A stretch of 64,000 nucleotides of DNA. It comes from Corynebacterium sp. (lineage in GTDB: Bacteria; Actinomycetota; Actinomycetes; Mycobacteriales; Mycobacteriaceae). The notes beneath the pieces were generated by a model. It did no database searches and was not told the origin of the DNA. It was given only the letters and a program-made list of their open reading frames with translations. The stretch is taken from assembly GCF_030532965.1 (NCBI RefSeq), contig NZ_JAUNKC010000002.1:83013-147012 (forward strand). Reading direction: 5' to 3'. Positions within the stretch are counted from its first letter, which is position 1, and every line of letters starts with the position of its first letter. The position numbers and the translations under genes are program-made. Shown here in pieces: positions 44,862-53,775 of the stretch.

Positions 44862-46382
44862 CTAGAATAGACCCGTTGGATTCTCATCGTATGAAACCAG
44901 CATACACTTGGTTTCCTGGTAGTGATCCATCATCATCGCGTGATTTTCACGTCCAATACCAGACTGCTTATAGCCACCGAAAGCGGCGTGCGCTGGGTAA
45001 TTGTGATAGTTATTCACCCAGATACGGCCTGCCTCGATAGCGCGGGCAGCACGGTAAGCATTATTTTGATCGCGGCTCCACACTCCGGCGCCCAGGCCAT
45101 AGATGGTGTCGTTTGCGATCTCCATAGCCTCGTCGAAAGTCTTGAAGGTCGTGACGGCGAGGACTGGCCCGAAGATTTCTTCCCGGAAGCAATTCATGGA
45201 GTTATCGCCCTTCATGATGGTCGGCTCAATGTAGTAGCCACCTTCCAAACCATCGAATTGGGCTACCTTACCGCCGGTGAGCACCTCAGCGCCTTCGGCT
45301 GGGCCAGATTCGAGGTACCCGGTGATTTTCTCCATCTGCTCTTGCGAGGCCTGGGCACCCATCATGGTGTCGGTATCCAGCGGGTTTCCGGTCTTGATTT
45401 CCTTGACCTTTTGCACTGCAAGTGCCAGGAACTCTTCGGCAATGTCTTCATGCACCAAGGCCCGGGACGGGCAGGTACATACTTCGCCCTGGTTAAGGGC
45501 GAACATCGCCAGACCTTCGATACACTTCGCCCGGAATGCGTCGTCTTTATCCATGACGTCTGGGAAGAAAATCGATGGGGACTTGCCGCCCAGCTCCAAT
45601 GTGATCGGGATGATCTTGTCCGAGACTGCTTTATGGATAATCTGGCCGACGGCGGTGGAACCGGTGAAGGCAATCTTGCCAATCCGGTTCGATGCGGTGA
45701 GCGCGGCACCTGCTTCTTCGCCGAAGCCGTTAACCACATTAAGCACGCCAGCGGGCAGGAGGTCTTGGATAAGTTCGATAAGCACCAAGAGGCTAGCCGG
45801 GGTCTGCTCGGCTGGTTTTAAAACGATGCAGTTTCCGGCCGCGAGTGCAGGCGCGATCTTCCAGGCGGCCATGAGGATGGGGAAGTTCCACGGGATGATC
45901 TGCCCCACGACGCCAATCGGCTCCTTGAAGTGGTAGGCGACGGTGTTCTCGTCGATTTGCGAGATTCGCCCTTCTTGGGTTCGCGCCACTCCGGCAAAAT
46001 AGCGGAAGTGGTCAATAGCAAGCGGAATGTCGGCGGCCAATGTCTCCCGAATGGCTTTGCCGTTTTCCCAGGTCTCGGCGACGGCGAGTTTCTCCAGATT
46101 CTCCTCCAACCGGTCGGCGATCTTGTTCAAGATCAACGCTCGCTTAGCCGCCGACACTTGTGCCCACTCTGCCTTGGCGGCATGAGCTGCATCTAACGCC
46201 AATTCGATATCTTCCGCCTTTGAGCGCGGCACCCGGGTGAATACTTCGCCGGTGACCGGGGTGATGTTATCGAAGTACTCCCCCGCCACCGGCGGCACCC
46301 ATGCACCTCCGATGAAGTTTTCGTATTGCTCTTTGTAGTCAAAAATGGCGCCTGGGGTTCCAGGGTTGGCGTAAACAGTCAT
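44862..46382 (-). CDS. ald: NAD-dependent aldehyde dehydrogenase
   Basis: 506 residues, standard class size. It has the NAD fold motif [42 protein letters not shown] with the general-base Glu, the catalytic cysteine in [14 protein letters not shown], and the [10 protein letters not shown] motif. It oxidises acetaldehyde to acetate. Location next to adhA supports a role in ethanol use; in C. glutamicum the equivalent gene is beside hspR, as here. The ATG at 46382 is preceded by GGTAGGAAT on the opposite reading, a poor ribosome site. Confidence 0.92.
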   Translation of the reverse strand: MTVYANPGTPGAIFDYKEQYENFIGGAWVPPVAGEYFDNITPVTGEVFTRVPRSKAEDIELALDAAHAAKAEWAQVSAAKRALILNKIADRLEENLEKLAVAETWENGKAIRETLAADIPLAIDHFRYFAGVARTQEGRISQIDENTVAYHFKEPIGVVGQIIPWNFPILMAAWKIAPALAAGNCIVLKPAEQTPASLLVLIELIQDLLPAGVLNVVNGFGEEAGAALTASNRIGKIAFTGSTAVGQIIHKAVSDKIIPITLELGGKSPSIFFPDVMDKDDAFRAKCIEGLAMFALNQGEVCTCPSRALVHEDIAEEFLALAVQKVKEIKTGNPLDTDTMMGAQASQEQMEKITGYLESGPAEGAEVLTGGKVAQFDGLEGGYYIEPTIMKGDNSMNCFREEIFGPVLAVTTFKTFDEAMEIANDTIYGLGAGVWSRDQNNAYRAARAIEAGRIWVNNYHNYPAHAAFGGYKQSGIGRENHAMMMDHYQETKCMLVSYDENPTGLF

Positions 46383-46485
46383 GAAGATTCCTTTCGGTAG
46401 GAATTAACTTTCGGGGCGTTACCCCGCCGTCACGCATGCGTTACCGCCACTATAACCGTGACATAAGTCACTGTAAAGGAAAAGA

Positions 46486-46547
46486 GTGGCACCGCCCATA
46501 TGCAAATGGTCGAATGCATATCGACCCCGCAGGCTGCCACCCTTTTT
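46486..46547. terminator. Nested hairpin downstream of hspR
   Basis: GTGGCA (46486-46491) pairs with TGCCAC (46535-46540), enclosing a perfect ATATGCA/TGCATAT stem. CCTTTTT follows on the plus strand, and TCTTTTCC follows on the minus strand. It is probably the terminator of dnaJ-hspR. The 202-bp gap 46383-46584 must also hold the aldehyde dehydrogenase promoter; no site was identified with confidence. Confidence 0.6.
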
Positions 46548-46584
46548 GCTAATTTAGCCACATCCCCCGTTCGCCGAACCGGAA

Positions 46585-46977
46585 TCAGCGTTTCCGACCC
46601 CGGCGCGGCTCCCACATGACCACCGCTGTCGAGCGGGGCACGTGGACGATTTCACCCCGGGGGCGACCTCGTTTCAGATCTTCGTTTTCTTGTTTCACTT
46701 CGGCTAATTCGGCACGTAGCTTTTCGTTTTCTTTCTTCAACTCGATAATCGCTTTAATACCCGCCAAATTGACGCCGTCTTCTTGGCTGAGCCGTTGCAC
46801 GGTGCGCAGCAGTTCGACGTCGGCACGCGAATAGCGGCGACCGCCGCCGGTGGTGCGCTGCGGAGTCACCAATCCCATGCGGTCGTAGGTGCGCAGCGTC
46901 TGCGCATGCATCCCCGACAGTTCCGCCGCGACGGAGATTACAAATACTTCTTCTACTCGGTTTTCTTTTTGCGCCAC
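46585..46977 (-). CDS. hspR: MerR-type heat-shock repressor HspR
   Basis: 130 residues with a GTG start behind GGAGG (8-base spacing). The MerR winged-helix DNA-binding domain shows FVISVAAELSGMHAQTLRTY, then TTGGGRRYSRADVELLR, and a coiled-coil segment IIELKKENEKLRAELAEVKQ. The C-terminus is basic. HspR binds HAIR sites and, with DnaK as co-repressor, keeps dnaK and clpB genes silent until heat stress. It lies 22 bp after dnaJ and is probably co-transcribed with it. Confidence 0.95.
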   Translation of the reverse strand: MAQKENRVEEVFVISVAAELSGMHAQTLRTYDRMGLVTPQRTTGGGRRYSRADVELLRTVQRLSQEDGVNLAGIKAIIELKKENEKLRAELAEVKQENEDLKRGRPRGEIVHVPRSTAVVMWEPRRGRKR

Positions 46978-46999
46978 TTCTCACACCTCCTTTTACGCC

Positions 47000-48136
47000 T
47001 TAGTTGTTTCCGACCCAGCCAGCGCGAGGGTCAAATCCGGATTCTTTTTCGGTTTCAATGTAGTGCTTGAGCGTACTCGTTGCGGCCGCCGACAGGTTCT
47101 TGGGCACCTGCACTTTCACCCGCACATGCAGGTCGCCGGATTGGCCGTCGCGCTTCGGGATTCCGCGACCACGCACTCGGAGTACCCGCCCGTCTGGGGT
47201 TCCGGCGGGGATTTTCACCCGCACCGGCGAGTCGAGGGTAGGCACGGTGATCGTGTCGCCGAGCGCCAGTTCGCCGAAGGATACGGGCACTTCGACTTCC
47301 AGGTCGTCGCCTTTGCGGGTGAATACTTTGTCGTCACGCACATGCACGATGACGAAGAGATCACCAGCGGGAGTGCCGTGCGGCCCGGCTTCTCCCTGCC
47401 CAGCTAGTCGCACCTTTTGCCCGTCGACAACACCGACTGGGATTCGGACGGTGATGGAACGGGAGCGGCGTACCGTGCCGGTTCCGCGACAATCGAGACA
47501 GGGGTCAGGAATGATCTTTCCGGTTCCGTCGCATTCGCTACACGGTGCGGAGAAGCCGAACGCGCCTCGGTTTTCCGAGCGATACCCGGTGCCGTTACAG
47601 CCTGGACAGTTGACTGCCGCGCCGGATTGCGAACCGGATCCGTGGCAGGCCGCGCAGGGTGCGTCGCCGGTAATTTGCAGCGGGATTGTGGTTCCCTTCG
47701 CGGCCTCCCGGAAGTCTAGGGTTATTTCCGTTTCGACGTCCGCGCCCCGCGTCGGCCGAGCTGTCCGGCGAGAACCGCTCCAAGCACCACCGAAGATGTC
47801 GCTAAAACCGCCGGCAGCACCACCTCCTCCAAAAATGTCAGAGAAGTCTTGAAACTGTGAGTTTCCACGAAACCCACCTCTTAAACCACCTCCCGCCCGC
47901 AGCATGGCTTTAAATTCGTCATACTCTTTACGTTTGGCGGTATCACCTAACACGTCATACGCTTCGGCCACCGCCTTAAAGCGCTCTTCGCGTTTAGCAT
48001 CCCCAGGATGGGAGTCGGGGTGATTTTCCCGCGCTAGTTTCCGATATGCTTTTTTAATTTCGGCATCGGTCGCGCTTGATGCCACGCCAAGATCCGCATA
48101 ATAGTCTTTGTCTGCCCATTCGTTTTTCGCAGCCAT
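47000..48136 (-). CDS. dnaJ: Chaperone protein DnaJ
   Basis: 378 residues. The J domain contains HPDSHPG (HPD motif), followed by a Gly/Phe-rich linker ([15 protein letters not shown]). The zinc-finger domain has four CxxCxGxG-type repeats, for example [30 protein letters not shown] and [10 protein letters not shown]. The C-terminal substrate-binding domains follow. DnaJ delivers clients to DnaK and stimulates its ATPase. The ATG follows GGAGGAATTA. Its promoter region carries its own HAIR site, because dnaK-grpE is about 10 kb away here. Confidence 0.96.
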   Translation of the reverse strand: MAAKNEWADKDYYADLGVASSATDAEIKKAYRKLARENHPDSHPGDAKREERFKAVAEAYDVLGDTAKRKEYDEFKAMLRAGGGLRGGFRGNSQFQDFSDIFGGGGAAGGFSDIFGGAWSGSRRTARPTRGADVETEITLDFREAAKGTTIPLQITGDAPCAACHGSGSQSGAAVNCPGCNGTGYRSENRGAFGFSAPCSECDGTGKIIPDPCLDCRGTGTVRRSRSITVRIPVGVVDGQKVRLAGQGEAGPHGTPAGDLFVIVHVRDDKVFTRKGDDLEVEVPVSFGELALGDTITVPTLDSPVRVKIPAGTPDGRVLRVRGRGIPKRDGQSGDLHVRVKVQVPKNLSAAATSTLKHYIETEKESGFDPRAGWVGNN

Positions 48137-48155
48137 TAATTCCTCCAGTTTTATA

Positions 48156-48176
48156 GTTGAGTCTATCTCACTAAAG
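48156..48176. promoter_or_regulatory. HAIR-like HspR operator upstream of dnaJ
   Basis: TTGAGT-N7-ACTAAA with flanking G on both sides matches the HAIR consensus with one mismatch in the right half. It lies about 20 bp before the dnaJ start, so dnaJ-hspR appears to be independently HspR-controlled. Confidence 0.75.
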
Positions 48177-48224
48177 TTTAGCGCGTTTTCCCTTTGCAGA
48201 CACTATCGGTTCTCCCACAGCGAA

Positions 48225-49190
48225 CTACTTCGCACATTCCTGATGCAACCAGTCGCGCGCGTGTGCTTCCGGCTGATCGGACCGCTCATCGGGCTCGATC
48301 GGGTCCTCGGCGAATTCCTCGCCGGTTCGGGCTACATCTTTTGCGGTTGTGACCATAATTCCGGCGCCGTCGGGCATATCGAATACGGTGTTTGCGCTAG
48401 CGTAACCCGCCGACGGCTGCCCAAAGGTTCGCACATTATCAAGGCCGCGGAAACTTAGTAGCGTGGCTTCGCCGGAGCTGCCCGTATGTCCGTCGAAAAG
48501 CACCGCGATGGGGCCGGTAAATTTGCTTTGCGACGCCACCGTGATCGGCGACCCACCCCCTTGAACGGAACCACCGGATACCGTGACATCGGAGCTAGCC
48601 CGCCCCTTAAAGGTCAGGACCACTCCATCTGGCAATAACGAACTCACCCCCGCCAACATCGGCCCCATATCGCCACCAGTATTACCCCGCAGATCCACGA
48701 TCACCCCGCACGCTCCCGCAACATTGTCGGCCAACCCCTTAGCCAAGGTGTCAGCATATTGCTGGGCGACAGGGCCCCGCGCCACTCCCGGCACCGTCGC
48801 TATCACGATGTCGCCATCCTTGGACACGCTCGGCAACGTCGTATCCTCAGTCGTTGCTGGCGTATTACGTTCCGGCGGAATGACCCCCGAATGTTTACCG
48901 CCGGCGGCCTTGAGCACCCGCTCGATGATGGGGTGGGTTTGCTCAATCGAATCCACGCCCTTTACTTCTTCTTTAGCCTCGGCGAGCACGTTGGCGAATT
49001 CTTCCGAATCAGCATAAAGCCCTTGCATTTGGGCAACGTCGAAGGCGAAATGTGCGTATCGCTGCGGGGTCGCCACCACAAATATCGGCCGACCCAGCAA
49101 CCCTGCCCCCAATACCGGCCCGAAGAACCAGGTGACGATGCCCGCCAACACCAGCACCACCACGGCAATAATTCCTAGTACTTTTTTCAT
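48225..49190 (-). CDS. S41 family (C-terminal processing) peptidase
   Basis: 321 residues. An N-terminal membrane anchor/signal (VLGIIAVVVLVLAGIVTWFF) precedes a region without a clear PDZ domain. The S41 catalytic part follows, with VIVDLRGNTGGDMGPML and the nucleophile motif HTGSSGEATLLSFRGL (Ser in GSSGEAT). TFGQPSAGYASANT is the usual C-terminal piece. It is a membrane-attached serine protease of the extracytoplasmic face; targets are unknown. It is the gene beside dnaJ at the left end of the DNA that separates the heat-shock genes. Confidence 0.85.
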   Translation of the reverse strand: MKKVLGIIAVVVLVLAGIVTWFFGPVLGAGLLGRPIFVVATPQRYAHFAFDVAQMQGLYADSEEFANVLAEAKEEVKGVDSIEQTHPIIERVLKAAGGKHSGVIPPERNTPATTEDTTLPSVSKDGDIVIATVPGVARGPVAQQYADTLAKGLADNVAGACGVIVDLRGNTGGDMGPMLAGVSSLLPDGVVLTFKGRASSDVTVSGGSVQGGGSPITVASQSKFTGPIAVLFDGHTGSSGEATLLSFRGLDNVRTFGQPSAGYASANTVFDMPDGAGIMVTTAKDVARTGEEFAEDPIEPDERSDQPEAHARDWLHQECAK

Positions 49191-49194
49191 TTTC

Positions 49195-49401
49195 CTACTC
49201 CGTTACGCTAAACAGGTCGCCTGGCTGGCAATCCAGCGCCGCACACAACGCCGCCAATGTTGTAAATCGCACAGCCTTCGCCCGGTTGTTTTTCAAAACT
49301 GACAAGTTCACCACAGTCACCCCGACCGCGTCCGCAAGGGCTGCAAGGGTCATGCCTCGCTTCTCCAGCAAGCTATCGAGATGACACACCACCTCCGACA
49401 T
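49195..49401 (-). CDS. Small XRE-family HTH regulator
   Basis: 68 residues. It is a single HTH of the short Cro/CI type (TLAALADAVGVTVVNLSVLK, then NNRAKAVRFTTLAALCAAL) that ends with the common CQPGDLFSV motif. It follows the DUF2975 stop directly, so they form one operon. This pair (DUF2975 membrane protein plus short XRE regulator) is a recognised, poorly understood arrangement. The regulator may bind the palindromes at 49987-50038. Confidence 0.85.
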   Translation of the reverse strand: MSEVVCHLDSLLEKRGMTLAALADAVGVTVVNLSVLKNNRAKAVRFTTLAALCAALDCQPGDLFSVTE

Positions 49402-49959
49402 TTACACCAGCCCTTCCTGATCCTCTTGCATCTGAATACCTCTCCTCGTCACCAGCCTAAAGAAATACAGCGTTACGAAGACCCCATAGACAATGGCCAC
49501 CTTTTGCCCCAGGAGCCGGAAATCCCACCAGTCCGCAATATCAAACTGCGCGGCCACATAATTGGCCCCCATATTCTGAACGAAGAATCCCAGCAGGTAC
49601 ACCACGACCGCAACGATCGCGAAGGTGAAGCACTTTCCGTTTTTCTCCGTGAAGAATTGTCCCCGGAGCGCCTGGCCGATCACCAGTGCCAACGCCGTGA
49701 AGCTGCCGATGATCGCCAGCCATTTAATGACGACACCAACAACAAGAAGCACCGCGGCCGCCTGCTCCACCCGACCCAGGAGAATCATTCCCGAATCGCC
49801 CGCATCGCCGATCGCATAGGCCAGCTCGTGCTCGACCCGACCACGCCACGCAAGATCAATGAAATCTCCGATGACAAAAAGCACCGCAAGACCATAGGCA
49901 ACCAATAAGGACTTTAAGTCCCGCTGCTCTTCCCGCAGTTCAACACCTGGTTTTTCCAT
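49402..49959 (-). CDS. DUF2975-type four-TM membrane protein
   Basis: 185 residues from the ATG at 49959, which has AAAGG eight bases upstream. Four membrane helices are visible: LLVAYGLAVLFVIGDFIDLA, AAAVLLVVGVVIKWLAIIGSF, FAIVAVVVYLLGFFVQNMG and QKVAIVYGVFVTLYFFRLVT. The matching layout and the partner XRE gene identify DUF2975. Function is unknown; sensing or self-regulation of the XRE partner has been suggested for similar pairs. Confidence 0.78.
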   Translation of the reverse strand: MEKPGVELREEQRDLKSLLVAYGLAVLFVIGDFIDLAWRGRVEHELAYAIGDAGDSGMILLGRVEQAAAVLLVVGVVIKWLAIIGSFTALALVIGQALRGQFFTEKNGKCFTFAIVAVVVYLLGFFVQNMGANYVAAQFDIADWWDFRLLGQKVAIVYGVFVTLYFFRLVTRRGIQMQEDQEGLV

Positions 49960-49986
49960 GGGAATCACCTTTCCATACCCCATCGC

Positions 49987-50038
49987 ATATCGACTTTCGA
50001 TATATCGTTAATCGTTATGCTATATCGAAAAACGATAT
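49987..50038. promoter_or_regulatory. Twin palindromic operators upstream of DUF2975-XRE operon
   Basis: ATATCG-N5-CGATAT occurs twice, at 49987-50003 and 50022-50038, 35 bp apart. They lie just upstream of the operon start, in its probable promoter. They are the likely autoregulatory sites of the XRE protein; this link is inferred. Confidence 0.65.
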
Positions 50039-50079
50039 GACGCAAGGGGTTGAGGAAAAATTCCCCTCACCCCTCCATA

Positions 50080-50313
50080 AAGTCGGAGATTGCACCTTTA
50101 GGGCGTCGAAAAGCAAGGCCGAAGCGGCCACAAAACGCCAATCCCCGACCTCTTACCCCGGCAGCCGACAAACCACCCCGGCCAGCACCCAAGCCCGCCC
50201 CCCAACCAAACCCGAGGCCGCCAAGATAGGTCCGGACCCTCAAGTCGGAGATTGCACTTTTGACACACCGGAAAGCCCAGTTCACCCCGCGCACACCCAA
50301 ACAATCCCCGACC
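50080..50313. repeat. Second-family palindromes, two 72-bp copies
   Basis: Copies lie at 50080-50151 and 50242-50313, each with the left arm AAGTCGGAGATT exact and a right arm AATCCCCGACC that differs in the same way in both. Copy 1 holds GTCGAAAAGC at 50105-50114; copy 2 has only a remnant. Their spacing is 162 bp. The gap 50039-50443 (about 400 bp) shows nothing else; its apparent reading frames are by-products of the repeats. Confidence 0.8.
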
Positions 50314-50443
50314 CCTCACACACCCCCATCACGTCGGGCAGCACCCCCGAAGCTTATGGAGAAATCCATAAAACTTACCCCCAAATAAAATCAAAATAAG
50401 AAAAACCCCAATCAAGTAACAGTAAACGTGCCATATTATTTTC

Positions 50444-51004
50444 ATGCGTAAGACAATTTCATCACTCGTTCTCGCCACGGCAGTTGCGCTTAGCGCGCAG
50501 CCTGCGCTGGCTCAGACCTCCGAAAGCCCGGCGGCCCCCGCCGTTACCGAAACTCAACCGGCACCTAGCCAACCGGAAACCAATCCTGAAAATCCTGAAC
50601 AGGATCCTCAGCAAGAAGGGTTGAGCCCGGGCCAAATCGCAGGCATCACCGCGGGCGTCGTCGCCGCCATCGGTCTCGCTGGCGCTGGCGTCCACTGGGC
50701 CATGCAGGAAGGCTTGATTCCAAACCCATTCCAGCCACCAGCACCGCCTGCACCTCCAGCCCCACCTGCTCCGGCTCCAGCGCCCGCACCGGCTCCCGCC
50801 CCAGCTCCGGCACCGGCACCTGCGCCCCGCCCTGCTCCTCGGCCAGCTCCGGCACCAGCCCCAGCACCACAGGCTTTCCGTTACGAGAATTGCCGCGCCG
50901 TGTGGCGTGACCTCGGTCGACCAATCCGCAGCAACGAACGCGGATACCACCGTGGCTTAGACCGCGACGGTGACGGCGTCGGCTGTGAGCGTCGCCCACG
51001 GTAG
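50444..51004 (+). CDS. Secreted protein with excalibur calcium-binding domain
   Basis: 186 residues. The signal peptide (about 1-23) ends ALAQ. A Pro/Glu-rich spacer is followed by a hydrophobic stretch (GQIAGITAGVVAAIGLAGAG). A long run of alternating Pro and Ala, with Pro-Arg near its end, follows (about 97-143). The C-terminal excalibur domain has FRYENCRAVWRDLGRPI and GLDRDGDGVGCE, with the DxDGDGxxCE calcium loop and paired Cys intact. It is expected at the cell surface, with the Pro/Ala run crossing the wall; the exact role is unknown. Confidence 0.85.
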   Translation: MRKTISSLVLATAVALSAQPALAQTSESPAAPAVTETQPAPSQPETNPENPEQDPQQEGLSPGQIAGITAGVVAAIGLAGAGVHWAMQEGLIPNPFQPPAPPAPPAPPAPAPAPAPAPAPAPAPAPAPRPAPRPAPAPAPAPQAFRYENCRAVWRDLGRPIRSNERGYHRGLDRDGDGVGCERRPR

Positions 51005-51067
51005 TCCTCGATCACTCATTCCTCCGACTTGAGGTCGTGCACCAGTTTCCAAACCGGCGCTGACTAC

Positions 51068-51149
51068 AAGTCGGAGATTACGCATTTCCGCCTACGTTTC
51101 CCCAGTTCGGCACCGCTGGCCGGGCCGGAAAACACACAATCTCCGACTT
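51068..51149. repeat. Second-family palindrome, 82-bp form
   Basis: AAGTCGGAGATT (51068-51079) and AATCTCCGACTT (51138-51149) are exact inverted repeats of 12 bp with a 58-base interior and no GTCGAAAAGC core. The element lies between the two excalibur genes and might influence their read-through. Confidence 0.85.
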
Positions 51150-51182
51150 CATAATCCCCCAGGTCCCACCATTTTGTACACC

Positions 51183-51734
51183 ATGAACGTTCAACCGCAC
51201 CGATCACTAAAAACCCACTTAAGCTGCATCATCACTAGTTCCATCGTTGCTTTCGCCGCCCTGCAATCGCCGGTGGCCGCACAAACACAACCCCCGGTAA
51301 ACCAGGCACCAGCGCCCACGCAGCCGACCCAGCCAGCGCCTCAACCCGAATCCCCCGCGGAAGACAGCGGGTCGAGCGCATCCTCGGCCGTTGCGGAGCT
51401 CAGCCCGGGCGAAATCGCCGCCATCGCAACAACGGGTGTCGTGGTGGTCGGGTTTATCGGAACCGCTGCGGGCTGGGCGATTTCGGAAGGCATTATCCCG
51501 AACCCCCTACCAGGTGTCATTCACATCGGCCCGAATCCCAACCAGACCCAACCAGGGCAGCAAAAGGCGCAGCAACAGCAGCAGCCAGTGCCGAAGTTCA
51601 AGAATTGTGACGAAGTGGCAGAAGCTTTTAATCGTAGAGGCCCCTACTTCGAAGGCGATCCTGCATATCAAGCACACCTAGATAGAAACAGAGGTGGCAA
51701 AAATGGCGTTGCTTGCGAAGAACACGCTAATTAA
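51183..51734 (+). CDS. Excalibur-like secreted protein with degenerate calcium loop
   Basis: 183 residues from the ATG at 51183; a TTG three codons upstream is an alternative. It is a paralogue of the preceding protein: signal peptide (ending PVAAQ), Pro/Gln spacer, a hydrophobic stretch (GEIAAIATTGVVVVGFIGTA) and a C-terminal excalibur domain KFKNCDEVAEAF. The loop reads LDRNRGGKNGVACE, so the D-x-D-G-D-G calcium ligands are largely lost while the cysteines remain. The Pro/Ala run is missing. A local duplication with divergence is likely. Confidence 0.75.
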   Translation: MNVQPHRSLKTHLSCIITSSIVAFAALQSPVAAQTQPPVNQAPAPTQPTQPAPQPESPAEDSGSSASSAVAELSPGEIAAIATTGVVVVGFIGTAAGWAISEGIIPNPLPGVIHIGPNPNQTQPGQQKAQQQQQPVPKFKNCDEVAEAFNRRGPYFEGDPAYQAHLDRNRGGKNGVACEEHAN

Positions 51735-52543
51735 CCCTCCAGCAATTGCTGCAACCGCTTGGGGTAGTCGGTGATCAAACCGTCGCCCCCGAGCGAGATC
51801 AGTCGCTGCATGTCGGCTAGGTCATTGACCGTCCACGGCACCACCCGCAGCCCGGCGTCGTGGGCGCGCTGGATCAAGTCGGCATCAACAAGGGTGTAAT
51901 CCGGCGATAGCACCGCGATGTTATGGTCTTTAGCTGCGGAAATAATATCGGGGTTGTATGGCCCCCACGCGGTGTTCTCGTGCCAGGTCGTTTCGTCCCA
52001 CAAAGCCACCAGCGGAATGTCCGGGTCGATGGCGTGGACCAGGGGGAAGGTGCGCCAGTCAAAGGACTGGATCATGACTTTATTGCGCACGCCCGCCGCG
52101 TCGATCGCGGCGAAGATGGCGGTGACGAATTGTTCGGGGGTGGCGCAGATGTCGGGCTTTTCCGCCTCAATTTTGGTTTCGATATTAAACCACACATCGT
52201 GACCTGCGGCGATCGCGAATACCTCGGGCAGGGAAATGATGCGGTTACCCGGCACCACTTCGGCTTCGGGGAAGTCCGGCAGTTGTTTGGCGCATTCGAT
52301 CTGGCGCAGCTCTTCAAAGGTGAGGTCGTGGACGTTTTCGCCGATGCGGCTGGAACATTTTTCTTCCAGAATGACCGGGTCGTGCCATACCGCTGGCACC
52401 AGGTCTTTAGTCAAAACAATGTCGAGTTCGAGGGTTGTTACGCCTACGTCGAGGGCGTTTTTGAATGCTGTTGCGGATTCTTCGGTCCAGTGGCCGCGCC
52501 CGCCGCGGTGGGCTTGGGCGTCAAATGTTGGTAGTGGATACAC
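51731..52543 (-). CDS. Glycerophosphodiester phosphodiesterase family protein
   Basis: 270 residues with a GTG start. The GDPD TIM-barrel motifs are AHRGGRGHWTEESATAF (His-Arg-Gly; the usual PENT is TEES here), TLELDIVLTKDLVPAVWHD with the metal-binding Glu, Asp and His, and WFNIETKIEAEKPD. C-terminally, RVVPWTVNDLADMQRLISLG and DGLITDYPKRL match. There is no signal peptide, so it is probably cytosolic, hydrolysing glycerophosphodiesters to glycerol-3-phosphate. It converges on the excalibur-like gene, overlapping it by 4 bp. Confidence 0.87.
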   Translation of the reverse strand: MYPLPTFDAQAHRGGRGHWTEESATAFKNALDVGVTTLELDIVLTKDLVPAVWHDPVILEEKCSSRIGENVHDLTFEELRQIECAKQLPDFPEAEVVPGNRIISLPEVFAIAAGHDVWFNIETKIEAEKPDICATPEQFVTAIFAAIDAAGVRNKVMIQSFDWRTFPLVHAIDPDIPLVALWDETTWHENTAWGPYNPDIISAAKDHNIAVLSPDYTLVDADLIQRAHDAGLRVVPWTVNDLADMQRLISLGGDGLITDYPKRLQQLLEG

Positions 52544-52581
52544 AGTTAAATCTTAGCTTTTCGACGCCACCCGGGCCGCTT

Positions 52582-53766
52582 TCACGCATCGTGTGCTTTT
52601 TGCGCGACGCGCGCCACCGGCACCATGGAAGCCACGCACACAAGTGCGCCAAATAATAAGCAGAGGATAAAGCCTGTTTCTTCCGTAGCCCCTGTGATCC
52701 GCGCGATGAGTGGGGCGGTGTATGAGAGGACGAAGGGCACGAAGAATCCGATATATGTCAGCGCATAGAATATGCCGATCAGCGCACCCAGATTGGAATT
52801 GCCAGCGATGTCCTCAACTTCCTTTAAGCCACTGACCATCATGATGCCGTAGCTAGAGCCAAGCAGCATCGCGCTGGGAAACACCAGCCACATGTTCGCG
52901 GTGTAGACGGTGAGCGCGGCAACGAGCAAGCCGACGCAGGCGGTCGCTAGTCCGGTGATCGCAAGAGGGCGGGTGGTGCGCAGCCGGGCGGCGAACGGTT
53001 GAATATTAACGCCCGATAATAGGGCTGTGGCGGCGGCTAGACCGATAAATGCCGTGGGGTATGTGGCATGCGCGAAAGGCGGCAAGCTAGCGAAAGCCAC
53101 CGTGACCGTGCCAAATACCCACGGTGCCCATGCCGCGACGGCCCAGAAAAACCGTTTGGTTTTCGCCTGCGCCGGAATCCACACCCGTTCCGGCTGAGGG
53201 CCGGTGGCGCGAGGTTGGGTTTCGGTAACGGTCCAGATCAGCGGCAGAATGATCGCGACCAAACCAATATGCACCAGGTACGGCAGCACCTCAGGGTGGG
53301 GCAAAAACTCGGCTATGAGGCCAGCGCATAACGGCCCGATGCCAAAACCCGCCGACACCGCGACCGTCGCCCGGCGCGGACCTGCGGCTGGGTTGTCGGT
53401 GGAGAGTTGTTTAATCCATGCCGCACCCGAAGCCATGGCCATTCCCACCGCGAGCCCCGCTATGAATCGCCCCAGGAAGAGGACGGATTCCGAGCCCACC
53501 GCCCAGGCTAAAATCACGGAGCCTAGCGCGGAGAGGACAAGTGCGGGGCGCAGCACCGCGCGGCGTCCCACGTGGTCGGAAAGCGGGCCGAAATACAGTA
53601 ATGCTGGTACCAGCCCCAGGGCGTAGATCCCTAGCATGGCGGTGACGGAGGAATGGCTCAAGCCGGAATGGGTGCGGTAGACCTGGAGCATGGGCGCGAA
53701 GAGATTCGCGCCGAAGCCGATGGCGAACATTGCGAAACCGACGCGGATCCATTGTGTGGCGGGCAT
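52582..53766 (-). CDS. Major facilitator superfamily transporter
   Basis: 394 residues with about 12 membrane helices. MFS loop motif LYFGPLSDHVGRRAVLRPAL lies between helices 2 and 3. Helix 5 region GFGIGPLCAGLIAEFLPHPE resembles the drug-efflux subgroup. It probably exports a small hydrophobic compound by proton antiport; substrate unknown. It follows the two YbjN genes on the same strand with 9 bp between, so it may be co-transcribed. Confidence 0.82.
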   Translation of the reverse strand: MPATQWIRVGFAMFAIGFGANLFAPMLQVYRTHSGLSHSSVTAMLGIYALGLVPALLYFGPLSDHVGRRAVLRPALVLSALGSVILAWAVGSESVLFLGRFIAGLAVGMAMASGAAWIKQLSTDNPAAGPRRATVAVSAGFGIGPLCAGLIAEFLPHPEVLPYLVHIGLVAIILPLIWTVTETQPRATGPQPERVWIPAQAKTKRFFWAVAAWAPWVFGTVTVAFASLPPFAHATYPTAFIGLAAATALLSGVNIQPFAARLRTTRPLAITGLATACVGLLVAALTVYTANMWLVFPSAMLLGSSYGIMMVSGLKEVEDIAGNSNLGALIGIFYALTYIGFFVPFVLSYTAPLIARITGATEETGFILCLLFGALVCVASMVPVARVAQKAHDA

Positions 53767-53775
53767 GGTCTTAGC

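Noticed and set aside
51731..52543. Secreted phosphodiesterase like GlpQ
   Set aside because: No signal peptide at any in-frame start near the 5' end.
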